A stretch of DNA of 26,526 nucleotides from Kiritimatiellia bacterium (lineage in GTDB: Bacteria > Verrucomicrobiota > Kiritimatiellia > RFP12 > UBA1067). The stretch lies in the NCBI GenBank assembly GCA_017430155.1, contig JAFRNO010000625.1, positions 1-26,526 on the forward strand. Direction: 5' to 3'. Below are positions 9,501 through 16,317 of this stretch, in pieces (positions within the stretch are counted from its first letter, which is position 1; each line of letters opens with the position of its first letter). The notes under the pieces were generated by a model that saw only the letters and a program-made list of their open reading frames with translations, ran no database searches and was not told the DNA's origin. The position numbers and the translations under genes are program-made.

Positions 9501-12500
9501 TCGAGGCTGATCTTGTCGGGCTGGCCCTCCGCGTTGAACACCACGCCCGCGAAGTCGTGCTCCCACGGGTCGGGCAGGAGGTCGCCGTCGGTGTCCACCG
9601 TGCACGGGTTCAGGCCGCCGCCGCGGATGCAGATCGTGCCGTCGTCCTTCTCGGGCTTGCCGTCGTTCGGGCCGTAGATGAAGGTGTAAGTGTGCGCGTG
9701 CACGTCCTCGGACCCGACGTTGCCGTAGCGGAACGTCGCGGTCCACGTGTTGCCTTCGTCGCCGTCGAGGATGCCGTCGCCGTCCGTGTCGTTGTTCCAC
9801 GGGTCGGTCGGGAAGAACGTGTTGTACCATCCCTTCGCCAGTCCCGGGTGGTTGGCGTAGATCGTCGCCACGCCGTTGCCGTTCGTGGCGAACTCGTAGG
9901 CGTTGCAGGAATCGGTGCCGGCGTACTCGCCCACGAGGCCGAGTCCGTCGGTGCGGCCGTAGTCGGCGTCCTTGAGGTCGTCTTCGCCGGCGGAATTCGG
10001 GTTGTGGCGCACGTAGAGCTCCCATCCGTCCGGCACGCCGTCGCCGTCCGTGTCGGCGCCATGGTTCGTGTTCGAGTACGTGGTCGCGGTGCCGTTCGTG
10101 CCGCTGTTGCCGTCTTCGGTGTTGGACGAACCGGACGCGGACATGCCGAGGCTGCCGTACGTCTTCTCCTCGTACGGGACGTTCGGATTGGTCGTGCCGA
10201 GGTTGAGCACGTCCGCCATCGTCATCCTCTTGCTCGCGATGTTCGACTTGTCGCGGGACAGCGAGTAGGTCTTGTCGTCGGCGATGGAAGGATTCACCTT
10301 GTCGTGCGCCGGCATCGTGTTGTAGCGGTACTTGAGGAGGAGGTATTCATGGAGCGCCGTGAACGCAGCGGTGTTGACGGCCTTGCCGGTCTCGCCGGCG
10401 TACCGCGCCGTCGAATGGGTCGTGTTCCAGCGGTCCGCCACGAAGCCCTCCTTGTTCTTGTGCCACGCCGTGCGCGGGTCGAACCCGTACTGGGCGTAGA
10501 CCTGGTCGTGCACGAGGCGGAGGTGCTGGTTCGTGAGCGCGGCGATGCCGTCGCCGCCGTCGCCCTGCGCCGCGAGGACCGCGGCGATGTCGAGGACGTC
10601 CATCTTGTCAAGGTCAGGGATCGGCTTCGTGGCCGCGTCGGGCGAGCCAGAGAACGTCCCGCGGCTCACGGGCGTCCAGGGCGACTTGTCGTCGCCGTAG
10701 CGGTACACCTTCACGCCGGAGACGGTGCCGGTGGCCGCCTCGAGGAGAACCGACGTCTCGGGATCCACGATGCCGTTGCCGTTGTTCGGCACGGCCCAGA
10801 TCTCGGTGACCTTGTTCGTGGTGAAGGAGAGGATCGCGTAGTCCTCCTCGAGGTCGACGAGGGCCATGAAGTCGCCGTCGGCGTTGGCGTCCGCGTCCTT
10901 CTTGAGCGGGTCGAGGCCGCGCAGGATCTCCCAGAGGTCGCTCATGCCGTCGCCGTCGGAGTCCCAGTGCACGGGATTCGTGCCGGCGGCGAGTTCTTCA
11001 AGGTCCGTCAGGCCGTCGCCGTCCGTGTCGCGCTCGGCGGCCTCCAGGTCTCCGGCGGCCACGGTCGGGTTGAACGCGGCGGCGATGTCGTCGGCGGAAA
11101 TCGGGATGCCCTTCGCGATGTCGTCCAGCTGGAACTTCTCGCCCTCCAGGCGCTTCCACTCGCCCTTGTCGTCCACCCAGCCCACGGTGGACATGTACCA
11201 GAAATAGTATTCGAAGCCGTCCGGGAATCCGTCGCCGTCCGTGTCGTCAATCGTCGGGTCGGTGCGGTTCTCGGGGATCCAGCACAGATCCTTGTTCAGG
11301 CCCTGCGTCCAGTTCGCGACGGCGGCCGCGTAGGTGTCGTTCGTCGGATCGGGCAGCGGCCACGTGAACTCGTGGATGCCGCGCTGCTTGTTGACGTACG
11401 CGATCGCGTTCGACTCGGCCGGCGAGAACGCCGGATCGGAGACCCACTTGCCGCGGACGTTGTAGTTCAGCCCGTCGGACTTCTCGCGGTAGTTGAGGTG
11501 CTGGTCGAAGCCGCGGATCTCCAGCTCCGCCGTGAACGGCTGGCCCACCGTCGTCCAGCTGTCCGCCGTGATGAGGATGTTGCCGCTCGTCACGGAGTCG
11601 GCCGGCAGGAAGTCGCCGTCGCCGTTGAAGCCCTTGAGGCCCGGGCGGACGTCCGCCGCCATCGCGCCGCCGGCGTCCTCGCCGCCGCCGCTCTCCTGGC
11701 CGCCGTTCGCGAACACGTAGAGCTTGCCGCCGTCGAACGTGTAGTTCACGGCGAAGACGTCGGGGATGCCGTCCTGGTTGATGTCGCCGACGTTGTCGCT
11801 CGGCAGGAACTCCTTCGAGAAGATGGCCTCGAGCATCGTGTCATCGTATTGCTTGCGGTCCTCCTCGTATTCGGGCAGGCCGACGACCTGCTGGCCGTCC
11901 CAGTTGGACTCGACCGCCGGCAGGAACGTGCCGTTCAGCAGCGAGCCCGTGCGGCTGCCGGCGCCGCCCTCGCCCGCCGTGTTGAGGATCCAGCAGTAGA
12001 AGAAGCTGTCGAGGCCGTCCAGGTCGTCATAGGTGTAGTACGTGGAATAGACGCCGTTCTTGTAGTGGTTGCCGCCCGCGTCGATGACGATGTCGGTGCC
12101 CGGCTGCAGCGAGCCGTTGTCGACGTCGCCCATCTTGTAGCCGCGCGCATAGACCTTCGCGGTCGAACGCGTGGGCGCATACGTGTACTCGTGCTCGAAA
12201 TTGCGGAACTCGAGGACCTCGCCGTCGCTCCAGACGCGGCCTTCGCCGATGCCGCGCGCCCCCGTGTAGTACGCGGAGAACGAGGAGGAGTTGCCGGCGC
12301 GCGGCCGGCGCGGGTAGATGACCAGCGACTTCGAGGGCGACACGTAGTAGCGCCAGGTCTTCACCTCGGAGACGCCGTTGTCCTTGTCCGAGACGGTCAG
12401 CGTGACCGAATGCGAGCCGGCGCTCGAGAACGAGAACGCAGGCGACCGCAGGCCGCTGCGGGTCACGTACTGGCCCGAACCGGTGGCGGTGACCGGATAG

Positions 12501-15500
12501 TTGGTGGTGAAGCCCTCGCTCGTCGTCCAGGTCACGGTCAGGCCGGCCGCGAAGTCCGGCGGCACGTCCTTGATGTCGTAGGTGATCTGGAAAGGAGCCT
12601 CCTTCGTCACGGGGAACTCGTTCGTGGAGACGTACGTCGTGATCTGCGGGGGCTCGTTCTCGACGTAGATCGTCATCGTGGCCGGGGCGTAGAGGTCCCT
12701 CCACGCCACGCCGTCCGAGTTGACCGTCGTGTTGGTCACGTACGCCGTCAGGAGGTAGCCGTCGCTCCCGCCGTCGGCCGTGCCGTCGAGTTCCTTGAAG
12801 AACACGGACTGGCGCATCTGGCTGCCGCCGTTGTACTCGATGTCGTACGAGTTGAGGACGGGGAGGGGATAGTTCCCCGTGTCCGTCCCGACGCGGCTCA
12901 CGTCGATGTGCACGGTGATGTTCGTCGTCGGGAGCATCGTGAGGTCCACGTTGACCTTTCCGAGCGTGGCGCCGGTCGAGCTCTCGGTGAACACCTCCAG
13001 GCCGTTCAGCGTCGACAGGTTGATGGCCGGCTTGTCGTCCACGATGACCGTGAACGTGAACATGTTGGATTCGTCTTCCGTCCAGTATTCGCCGGCGAGC
13101 TCGTACATGTCCTTGTCGCGCATCTCCACCGTCACGGTGCAGACGCCCGCCTTCGTGAACTTGTGGCCGAAGCTCATCACCTGGGGCGGACCGTAGACGA
13201 TCACCTCGGGATCCGACGTGCCGTCCTCGTACGAGAACGTCCACCGCGTCGTGAACGCCTTCGCGGGATTCGTGTACCAGTTCGACTCGTCGCCGTCCTC
13301 GTCCGCGTAGAGGTCGAGGCGGGACGGCTCGCCCTCGCCGCGGGTACCGACGGACGCGGACAGCGTCTTCGTCACGTCGCGCGAGACGTGGTACCGCATC
13401 TGGCCGCCGTTCACTCTCAGCTGCGGCTGCCCGCTCATCGTCACGGCGACCGCGCGCGGCGCCACGTTCGTCACGCTGAACTCGAACGGGTGGTCCGTGC
13501 CCCACTCGGTCACGAGCTCGCCTTCCTCGAGGGTCTCGCCCGTGCGGATGACCGCCTGGAACTTCAGCTTGTCGGAGGCCCTCAGCAGGTCGTTCTCGCG
13601 GCCGTCCAGCAGCTTCATGGCGATCTTGACGCTCGTCTCGTCCTCCGTGACCTCGATGCCGCGGCGCCAGTCGCCGTCGTCTTCGAGGTCGGCCGCCGCG
13701 CACACGGCGAGGTTGGAGGCGTTCGCGTTCTGCGGAATCAGGAAGAGGTAGGCCGAGCTCTGCGTATACCGCGTCGGCATGGAGAAGCCGCCCGCGAACG
13801 TGACCTCCACGACGTCGATGCCGTCGCCGTAGGCGCATTCGGGAAGCTTCGGCGCCGTCGGCTTGCACTTCATGCCCGTCGACGGCGGCGCCGTCACGTT
13901 CCAGACGACGACCGTGTCGGGCGAGGACTTGCCGCTGTCGCGGTTCACCACGTGGAACCAGTTCGAGTAGACGCCGGCCGGCTTGTTGATCGGGATGGGC
14001 ACGGAGAACGAGACGGACGACCCGTTCTGGATCCGGTTCACGGTCACGCCCTCGCTGATGGGCGTGTACGCCTCGGACGAGGCGGGCGTGTAGTCGTAGG
14101 CCCACTCGATCGTGTAGGGGCCGTCACGCTCGCCCCAGGCGTCCGCGACCTCGATCGTGAACTGCTTGGGCGTGCCGGCCTCGGCCGCGTACGTGCTCGA
14201 CAGGTCCGTCACGATCGTCGGCGTGCTGGGCGAGATGTAGACGGTCGCGGCCGTGAACTTGCCCGTGAAATACGCCTTCGCCGCCGCGTCCAGCCGGTTC
14301 GTGTCAACCTCCACGACGAGGCCGGCCTGCGTGTCGACGTTGCCGCGGTTCGCGTACAGGTAGAGCACGCCGCGGCCGCTGGAATCGGTCGCCGACGCCG
14401 TCTGCTCGCCGGCGCGGACCATGATCGTGTCGTCCCAGGTCTCGTTGCCGCCGCTGTCGCTCCACGAAAGCCCGATGTAGTCCTGCGGGTTGAGGCTGGC
14501 GTCGCTGCGCATCGTCACCTTCACGGGAATCTCGAGGTCGCTCGAGTAGGGCGCCGTCAGCGACAGGTTGACGGCCACCCGCGCCGAGGCGTCGGCAAGC
14601 GCCGTGACCGACTGCTCCTGCACGCCGTTCACCGTCACGGAGATGCTGGGCGGCAGGGGCTCGCCCACCTGGACCGTGCGCCAGATGAAGTTGGTCACGA
14701 GGTCGTGCGCCGCGTTGTAGGTGTTCGTGGGCGAGGCGGAGACGAAGACCTTCGTCGTGGCGTTCGTGGCGCCCGTCGCCTTGAGGAGGAACGGAACGGT
14801 TTCGTTGCCCTGGTAGACGTGTATCTCGCCCACCTTGCGCGTCACGCCGTCGCCGAACAGGTACTCGCGGACGTTCTCCACCTGGCCGCCCGCCGCGACC
14901 TCGGCGACGGACTCGCTTTCCGTCCACACGTAGAGGATGAAGTTCGTGGTCGAGGCGAGCCCGCCCGCGAACGCGAGCGCGGGCACGCCCGGATCCGCGG
15001 TGGTCGATCCCTGGGCGACCTTGCGCCAGATGCCCGCGTCCGCGTCGTAATAGGTCGAGTCGAAGTCGACGGCCTGCACGTAGACGCCCGCCTTCGAGAG
15101 GTCCATGTCGCGGTTTTCCCTGTTCTGGACGCCGTCCCAGGACGTGATGTCGTCGCCGGGCGGATAGAAGTCCGAGTCGTCGCCGAGGCTCGCCGGGCCG
15201 AACATGAAGTCGGCCTTCACGCTCTTCGTCAGGCTGTCCTTGATTTCCCAGCTCACAGGCTCGCCGCCGCACTTCAGGTAATACGCCTCGGGATCGCTCG
15301 CGCTCACGGGCCCCGTGCCGGACGCGTTGGCGAGCTGCAGGGGCAGGGCGATGTCGCCGGGCTGGACCGTGTACTCGAAGACGAGGTCCGTGAAGTGCTT
15401 CTTGCCCTGAAACTCGGCGGAGAGCCAGTCGGATGCGACGTTCATCGGGAAGTTCACGCACTCCGCCTCGCGGACGCGGCCGCTGATCCACAGTCCGAGG

Positions 15501-15811
15501 CGCGGTTTGTTCGCCGCAATCTGCATCAACTGGTCCAACGTCTCGTTGCCCGTCGTCGGGTAGACGAACGTCCACGGGTTCTCGACGCCCTCGTCATCGG
15601 TCACCTTCCAGTTGATGTTCGCCAGGTGGAACCGGATCTGGATCGTCTGGCCGACCGACAAGGGGGCGTTCGGGTTGGGGAACGTGCAGGTCTCGATGTC
15701 GGGCACCTCGACCGAACGGATCTTGCCCGTCGCCTGGGCCGCCTGGGGCGCGGTGCACAGCAGCGCTGCAAGGACCGTGGCGCAGATGCCTGTCGTTTTC
15801 TTCATGTTCAT
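3590..15811 (-). CDS. Giant secreted multidomain protein with interrupted TSP3-like calcium motifs and a LamG domain
   Basis: A 4073-residue exported protein. Residues 1-27 are a Sec signal peptide (MNMKKTTGIC..., cleavage near AQA/TG). The N-terminal third is a series of beta-sandwich-like modules: Calx-beta-like around 400-520, and PKD-like around 800-900 and 1055-1150 (SFSSAGSHSVTLTVSDKD). An FG-GAP/dockerin-like VGDINQDGIPDV lies near 1340. From about 1525 to 3170 at least 14 DxDxDGxxD calcium-loop motifs of thrombospondin type-3 style occur (for example DTDGDGLTD then GTNPVHWDSDGDG at 1595-1626), mostly separated by 60-110 residues rather than in tandem. A LamG/concanavalin-like domain fits 2511-2740 (FTAEAWV, WTHVALTYDG, LYVDGK, GYVDEVRVWD). 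A Ser/Gly linker is near 3340 and a last DTDNDGLPD near 3877. The C-terminus ends ARFFKAVIK, with no sorting signal I know. The first ATG fits AAGGAAGG 9 bases upstream. An extracellular adhesin or surface-layer role is likely but unproven. Proteolysis by the upstream C10 protease is conceivable. Confidence 0.9.
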   Translation of the reverse strand: MNMKKTTGICATVLAALLCTAPQAAQATGKIRSVEVPDIETCTFPNPNAPLSVGQTIQIRFHLANINWKVTDDEGVENPWTFVYPTTGNETLDQLMQIAANKPRLGLWISGRVREAECVNFPMNVASDWLSAEFQGKKHFTDLVFEYTVQPGDIALPLQLANASGTGPVSASDPEAYYLKCGGEPVSWEIKDSLTKSVKADFMFGPASLGDDSDFYPPGDDITSWDGVQNRENRDMDLSKAGVYVQAVDFDSTYYDADAGIWRKVAQGSTTADPGVPALAFAGGLASTTNFILYVWTESESVAEVAAGGQVENVREYLFGDGVTRKVGEIHVYQGNETVPFLLKATGATNATTKVFVSASPTNTYNAAHDLVTNFIWRTVQVGEPLPPSISVTVNGVQEQSVTALADASARVAVNLSLTAPYSSDLEIPVKVTMRSDASLNPQDYIGLSWSDSGGNETWDDTIMVRAGEQTASATDSSGRGVLYLYANRGNVDTQAGLVVEVDTNRLDAAAKAYFTGKFTAATVYISPSTPTIVTDLSSTYAAEAGTPKQFTIEVADAWGERDGPYTIEWAYDYTPASSEAYTPISEGVTVNRIQNGSSVSFSVPIPINKPAGVYSNWFHVVNRDSGKSSPDTVVVWNVTAPPSTGMKCKPTAPKLPECAYGDGIDVVEVTFAGGFSMPTRYTQSSAYLFLIPQNANASNLAVCAAADLEDDGDWRRGIEVTEDETSVKIAMKLLDGRENDLLRASDKLKFQAVIRTGETLEEGELVTEWGTDHPFEFSVTNVAPRAVAVTMSGQPQLRVNGGQMRYHVSRDVTKTLSASVGTRGEGEPSRLDLYADEDGDESNWYTNPAKAFTTRWTFSYEDGTSDPEVIVYGPPQVMSFGHKFTKAGVCTVTVEMRDKDMYELAGEYWTEDESNMFTFTVIVDDKPAINLSTLNGLEVFTESSTGATLGKVNVDLTMLPTTNITVHIDVSRVGTDTGNYPLPVLNSYDIEYNGGSQMRQSVFFKELDGTADGGSDGYLLTAYVTNTTVNSDGVAWRDLYAPATMTIYVENEPPQITTYVSTNEFPVTKEAPFQITYDIKDVPPDFAAGLTVTWTTSEGFTTNYPVTATGSGQYVTRSGLRSPAFSFSSAGSHSVTLTVSDKDNGVSEVKTWRYYVSPSKSLVIYPRRPRAGNSSSFSAYYTGARGIGEGRVWSDGEVLEFRNFEHEYTYAPTRSTAKVYARGYKMGDVDNGSLQPGTDIVIDAGGNHYKNGVYSTYYTYDDLDGLDSFFYCWILNTAGEGGAGSRTGSLLNGTFLPAVESNWDGQQVVGLPEYEEDRKQYDDTMLEAIFSKEFLPSDNVGDINQDGIPDVFAVNYTFDGGKLYVFANGGQESGGGEDAGGAMAADVRPGLKGFNGDGDFLPADSVTSGNILITADSWTTVGQPFTAELEIRGFDQHLNYREKSDGLNYNVRGKWVSDPAFSPAESNAIAYVNKQRGIHEFTWPLPDPTNDTYAAAVANWTQGLNKDLCWIPENRTDPTIDDTDGDGFPDGFEYYFWYMSTVGWVDDKGEWKRLEGEKFQLDDIAKGIPISADDIAAAFNPTVAAGDLEAAERDTDGDGLTDLEELAAGTNPVHWDSDGDGMSDLWEILRGLDPLKKDADANADGDFMALVDLEEDYAILSFTTNKVTEIWAVPNNGNGIVDPETSVLLEAATGTVSGVKVYRYGDDKSPWTPVSRGTFSGSPDAATKPIPDLDKMDVLDIAAVLAAQGDGGDGIAALTNQHLRLVHDQVYAQYGFDPRTAWHKNKEGFVADRWNTTHSTARYAGETGKAVNTAAFTALHEYLLLKYRYNTMPAHDKVNPSIADDKTYSLSRDKSNIASKRMTMADVLNLGTTNPNVPYEEKTYGSLGMSASGSSNTEDGNSGTNGTATTYSNTNHGADTDGDGVPDGWELYVRHNPNSAGEDDLKDADYGRTDGLGLVGEYAGTDSCNAYEFATNGNGVATIYANHPGLAKGWYNTFFPTDPWNNDTDGDGILDGDEGNTWTATFRYGNVGSEDVHAHTYTFIYGPNDGKPEKDDGTICIRGGGLNPCTVDTDGDLLPDPWEHDFAGVVFNAEGQPDKISLDEGLVRLIRRSDGLKSDATAKQPYITAGMDGTHGFRMEDAVQTGDAYTSTRYTDPFTGTKRNYDFDHDGLQNFQEYLVQSLRHLRYDDKDTPLMGQWMPDGTPRTRQFFAFVPMNIMDGETFYAKVKAAGFPATGAWKFRELGYFARPPHEWDLVAQNRSSENLVAYDPYGFRVMLRPQFNIGGSTVAATTYCSTDPRMFDTDQDGLDDYYEIFHGLNPLLGSVGDPSLGSIANDVIAQAYGGKIAWWSNAWTGWPMMPTFGDGNSPYDAMKYPWMMGTPEADADGDGLVNSEEGVYVNLSTPRPSHTDPTPLWMTDSTSPGNASYTVQYYQMDPDQMVPDFALNVYPWNWNTSDGSANEKEKFWMFAFEENEGYDTDHDGLNDLSERTTTATVASDPLNFTDPDRRQALWFPGANSAAISYNSTFRRQVDLEYSFLKRFTAEAWVCPEDVTREQVIFERTVNCTPTTLSNNVAKIRANFRIGLTADGRLYGQFDTTDAIDTGSGDSSPKVVSVFTQEAGKWTHVALTYDGAVMTLYVDGKVAGTFQTTLAPANGILVLAQDAVPDNAAFPVLRNGYEVQPSAVVLGARAAGAKAFELSDKTTWDDFDSFYSGYVDEVRVWDDARTAVQIVDSMNRRYSFADVKALRQEVYNSWRQGGTRNNNDGYPNLPPELVLHYNFQTLYGAADAADVAVEPVGFTKNVIDNVRVDGGYVPGGLYCGWWSALQNTVGSTVYNNYHLVPWIPNTCAHLPFMDGSSPDSQYWSEYFGGVAYAWEVLPELSITSSVAEPTFQYANTANPYPYYNYIGDRTYHGNALSMLADLDSSCSDKYSLWRFEARTGLVGCSDLVPLGGAFAKRATEMWDGDGAASAWELAGWDDDSDGIPDWWEAVAIANYGAAEGFTWDSLVVYNGVEMTAREAYLRDLANGMMPDGTVDPNYRTQTDTNNNGLPDWWENLNGVTSALEDSDGDGLSNYAEYLIGECFVQYGFPRVKPTMPHSLGQAVPDYFLRVGKLYLGEMFTDHDMIEDLWEDQYDVNAISRYVWDALRDPDDDGWSNFAEARAGTDPTRQNVNAIDDFSVAHYPVPTISATIVYNGQDTLNYPIVVEAYSLNSGEAGIPDAIWATGSSEGLTKYIGLNPNTSWKTTLGPGSVRPGSTKVYFKDPNWMSGPVTNRTYGTLDTAVWQGVVEDRIHPGSTVLGDLVVRTSDAAGETVGTINYETGEVNLDFTALQGLMQITESSGSGSSSSGNSTRIIHLATSYVYLEWKSAVPTGNSRITLSLAESLPSSDVFKSRGHVREGQNLFAVYLDKNSDNKWTPGEPYGVVRKVDVGWANASFTVELTDTAVQTYRINLAEAFASNDFESQRAINDRGVVGYPGGQNIQVNAPGENMPGETESSVRLRVVRSSINGRYQANSAYATETVLDTVVHPGDNPFFTEKNLKTSVDLDWSTLATRASAMGISVASITNVTYRLVVGDGSVSATETNNSLATLFRNVYELGAAGAQTKCVPRSPKGSIYSGQPTFEWQHPNTIGKAYPAFRLRVWDAAGSTIVYDSGVQPAPARNAKGEYSWTAPIYANTPTPKGVIFATTNNYQWSVSMLDAKFTTVNSSETKQPFRLEASGALGTVSDYGRIYARVKYFGPGARSANPSAGVEKLIRVQAFTSPDFSGQPAGEGWVTNTANLGSADDASKAANAVIIGVPPGTYYVRAFLDTNGNCSKDNWETWGYGCYVGAADAPYANVLRGGESVSAVDFPFTPRPYVVTAGAEPPLAEIYLEDADTDNDGLPDVYEWEQKESLGSLSSPNGNTFFTKVNPNLATTVKAYTQLGARAVGNNTYAAMTLMSVLLSDADPAVTASAAALLSAAPDAPVVEERTVVTIKSFSLDEGVQIAVETVVPSVVSGQSVVIVGDEAQVDLYLSCASSVDFADAVEVKVKSFTIRANDTTTLSVTAEELAAAKARMPEARFFKAVIK
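5752..5789 (-). repeat. GCTGCC/GCT microsatellite encoding a Ser/Gly linker
   Basis: Short run of GCTGCC- and GCT-type units, read on the minus strand as AGC/GGC codons. It encodes a Ser-Gly-rich linker near residue 3340 of the giant protein. Such a run can change length by slippage in steps of one or two residues without a frameshift. Confidence 0.6.
9773..11245 (-). repeat. Dispersed near-identical 18-mers encoding DTDGDG
   Basis: The plus-strand 18-mer GCCGTCGCCGTCCGTGTC occurs at 9773-9790, 10037-10054 and 11012-11029, and 17 of 18 bases recur at 11228-11245. All encode the D-T-D-G-D-G core of calcium motifs in the giant protein in the same frame. Elsewhere in the gene (for example near 10950 and 6600) the motif is coded with more divergence. 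Recombination between copies would delete whole inter-motif modules in frame. Confidence 0.7.
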
Positions 15812-15837
15812 GTTGGACCGCCTTCCTTCTTGGTAAA

Positions 15838-16317
15838 TCAGTTTTGCTCCGCGGCCGCGCCCCGTGCGCGGTCTTCTGCGGCTTTACGTTGTGCATGACG
15901 GGCGCGAATCATTTCCCGCGCCTTCGAAAAATCGTTCGCCTCGGCCCTGAGCTTCGCCTGCTCCCGCGCCAGTTCCCGGTAGGCCGGGTACTTCTGCGGG
16001 TTGGCCTTGAGCTCGGTCCGCACCTGCTCGGGCGTGGCGCCGGCCGGCAACGCCGCGCGCGCGCGCGCCTCCTGCTCGCGCAACCCCATCTCCACGCGCG
16101 CCAGGGCCTTGCCCTTTTCCTGCCTCTCCGCCACCGCCTGGCGCAGCGCCGCGACATAGCGCTCCTCCGCGGACGGCGCCGCGACGTTCGTCGCCGCGGG
16201 CGCGGGAGCGGACGGACGCGCGGGGGCGCGCGCCTCCTCGGACGCGCGGTCGCACCCGACCACGCACGCGCACAGCGCCAGCGCGGCCAGGAGGCCGTAT
16301 GGACGCTTAGTCGTCAT
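15838..16317 (-). CDS. Small helical lipoprotein between the C10 protease and the giant protein
   Basis: 159 residues, no family recognised. It begins MTTKRPYGLLAALALCACVVGC: a signal peptide with lipobox V-V-G-C, lipidated Cys22. The next residue is Asp23, which in Enterobacteria favours inner-membrane retention; whether that rule holds here is unknown. An Ala/Pro linker (about 29-48) leads to a highly charged Glu/Arg/Ala/Lys helix-rich region (about 50-155) with coiled-coil character. The start codon lies inside the end of the protease gene (ATGACGACTAA at 16317-16307), an 11-nt overlap implying coupled translation, and the giant gene starts 26 nt after its stop. The position suggests a partner, anchor, chaperone or inhibitor of the protease or the giant protein; the sequence alone does not decide. 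Confidence 0.85.
   Translation of the reverse strand: MTTKRPYGLLAALALCACVVGCDRASEEARAPARPSAPAPAATNVAAPSAEERYVAALRQAVAERQEKGKALARVEMGLREQEARARAALPAGATPEQVRTELKANPQKYPAYRELAREQAKLRAEANDFSKAREMIRARHAQRKAAEDRARGAAAEQN

Noticed and set aside
4922..15898. 3658-codon open frame on the plus strand opposite the giant gene
   Set aside because: It is codon-aligned with the giant gene and its translation is a Val/Arg/His/Asp-rich low-complexity product without domains. The opposite frame has a signal peptide, LamG domain and calcium motifs. It is a result of codon bias.
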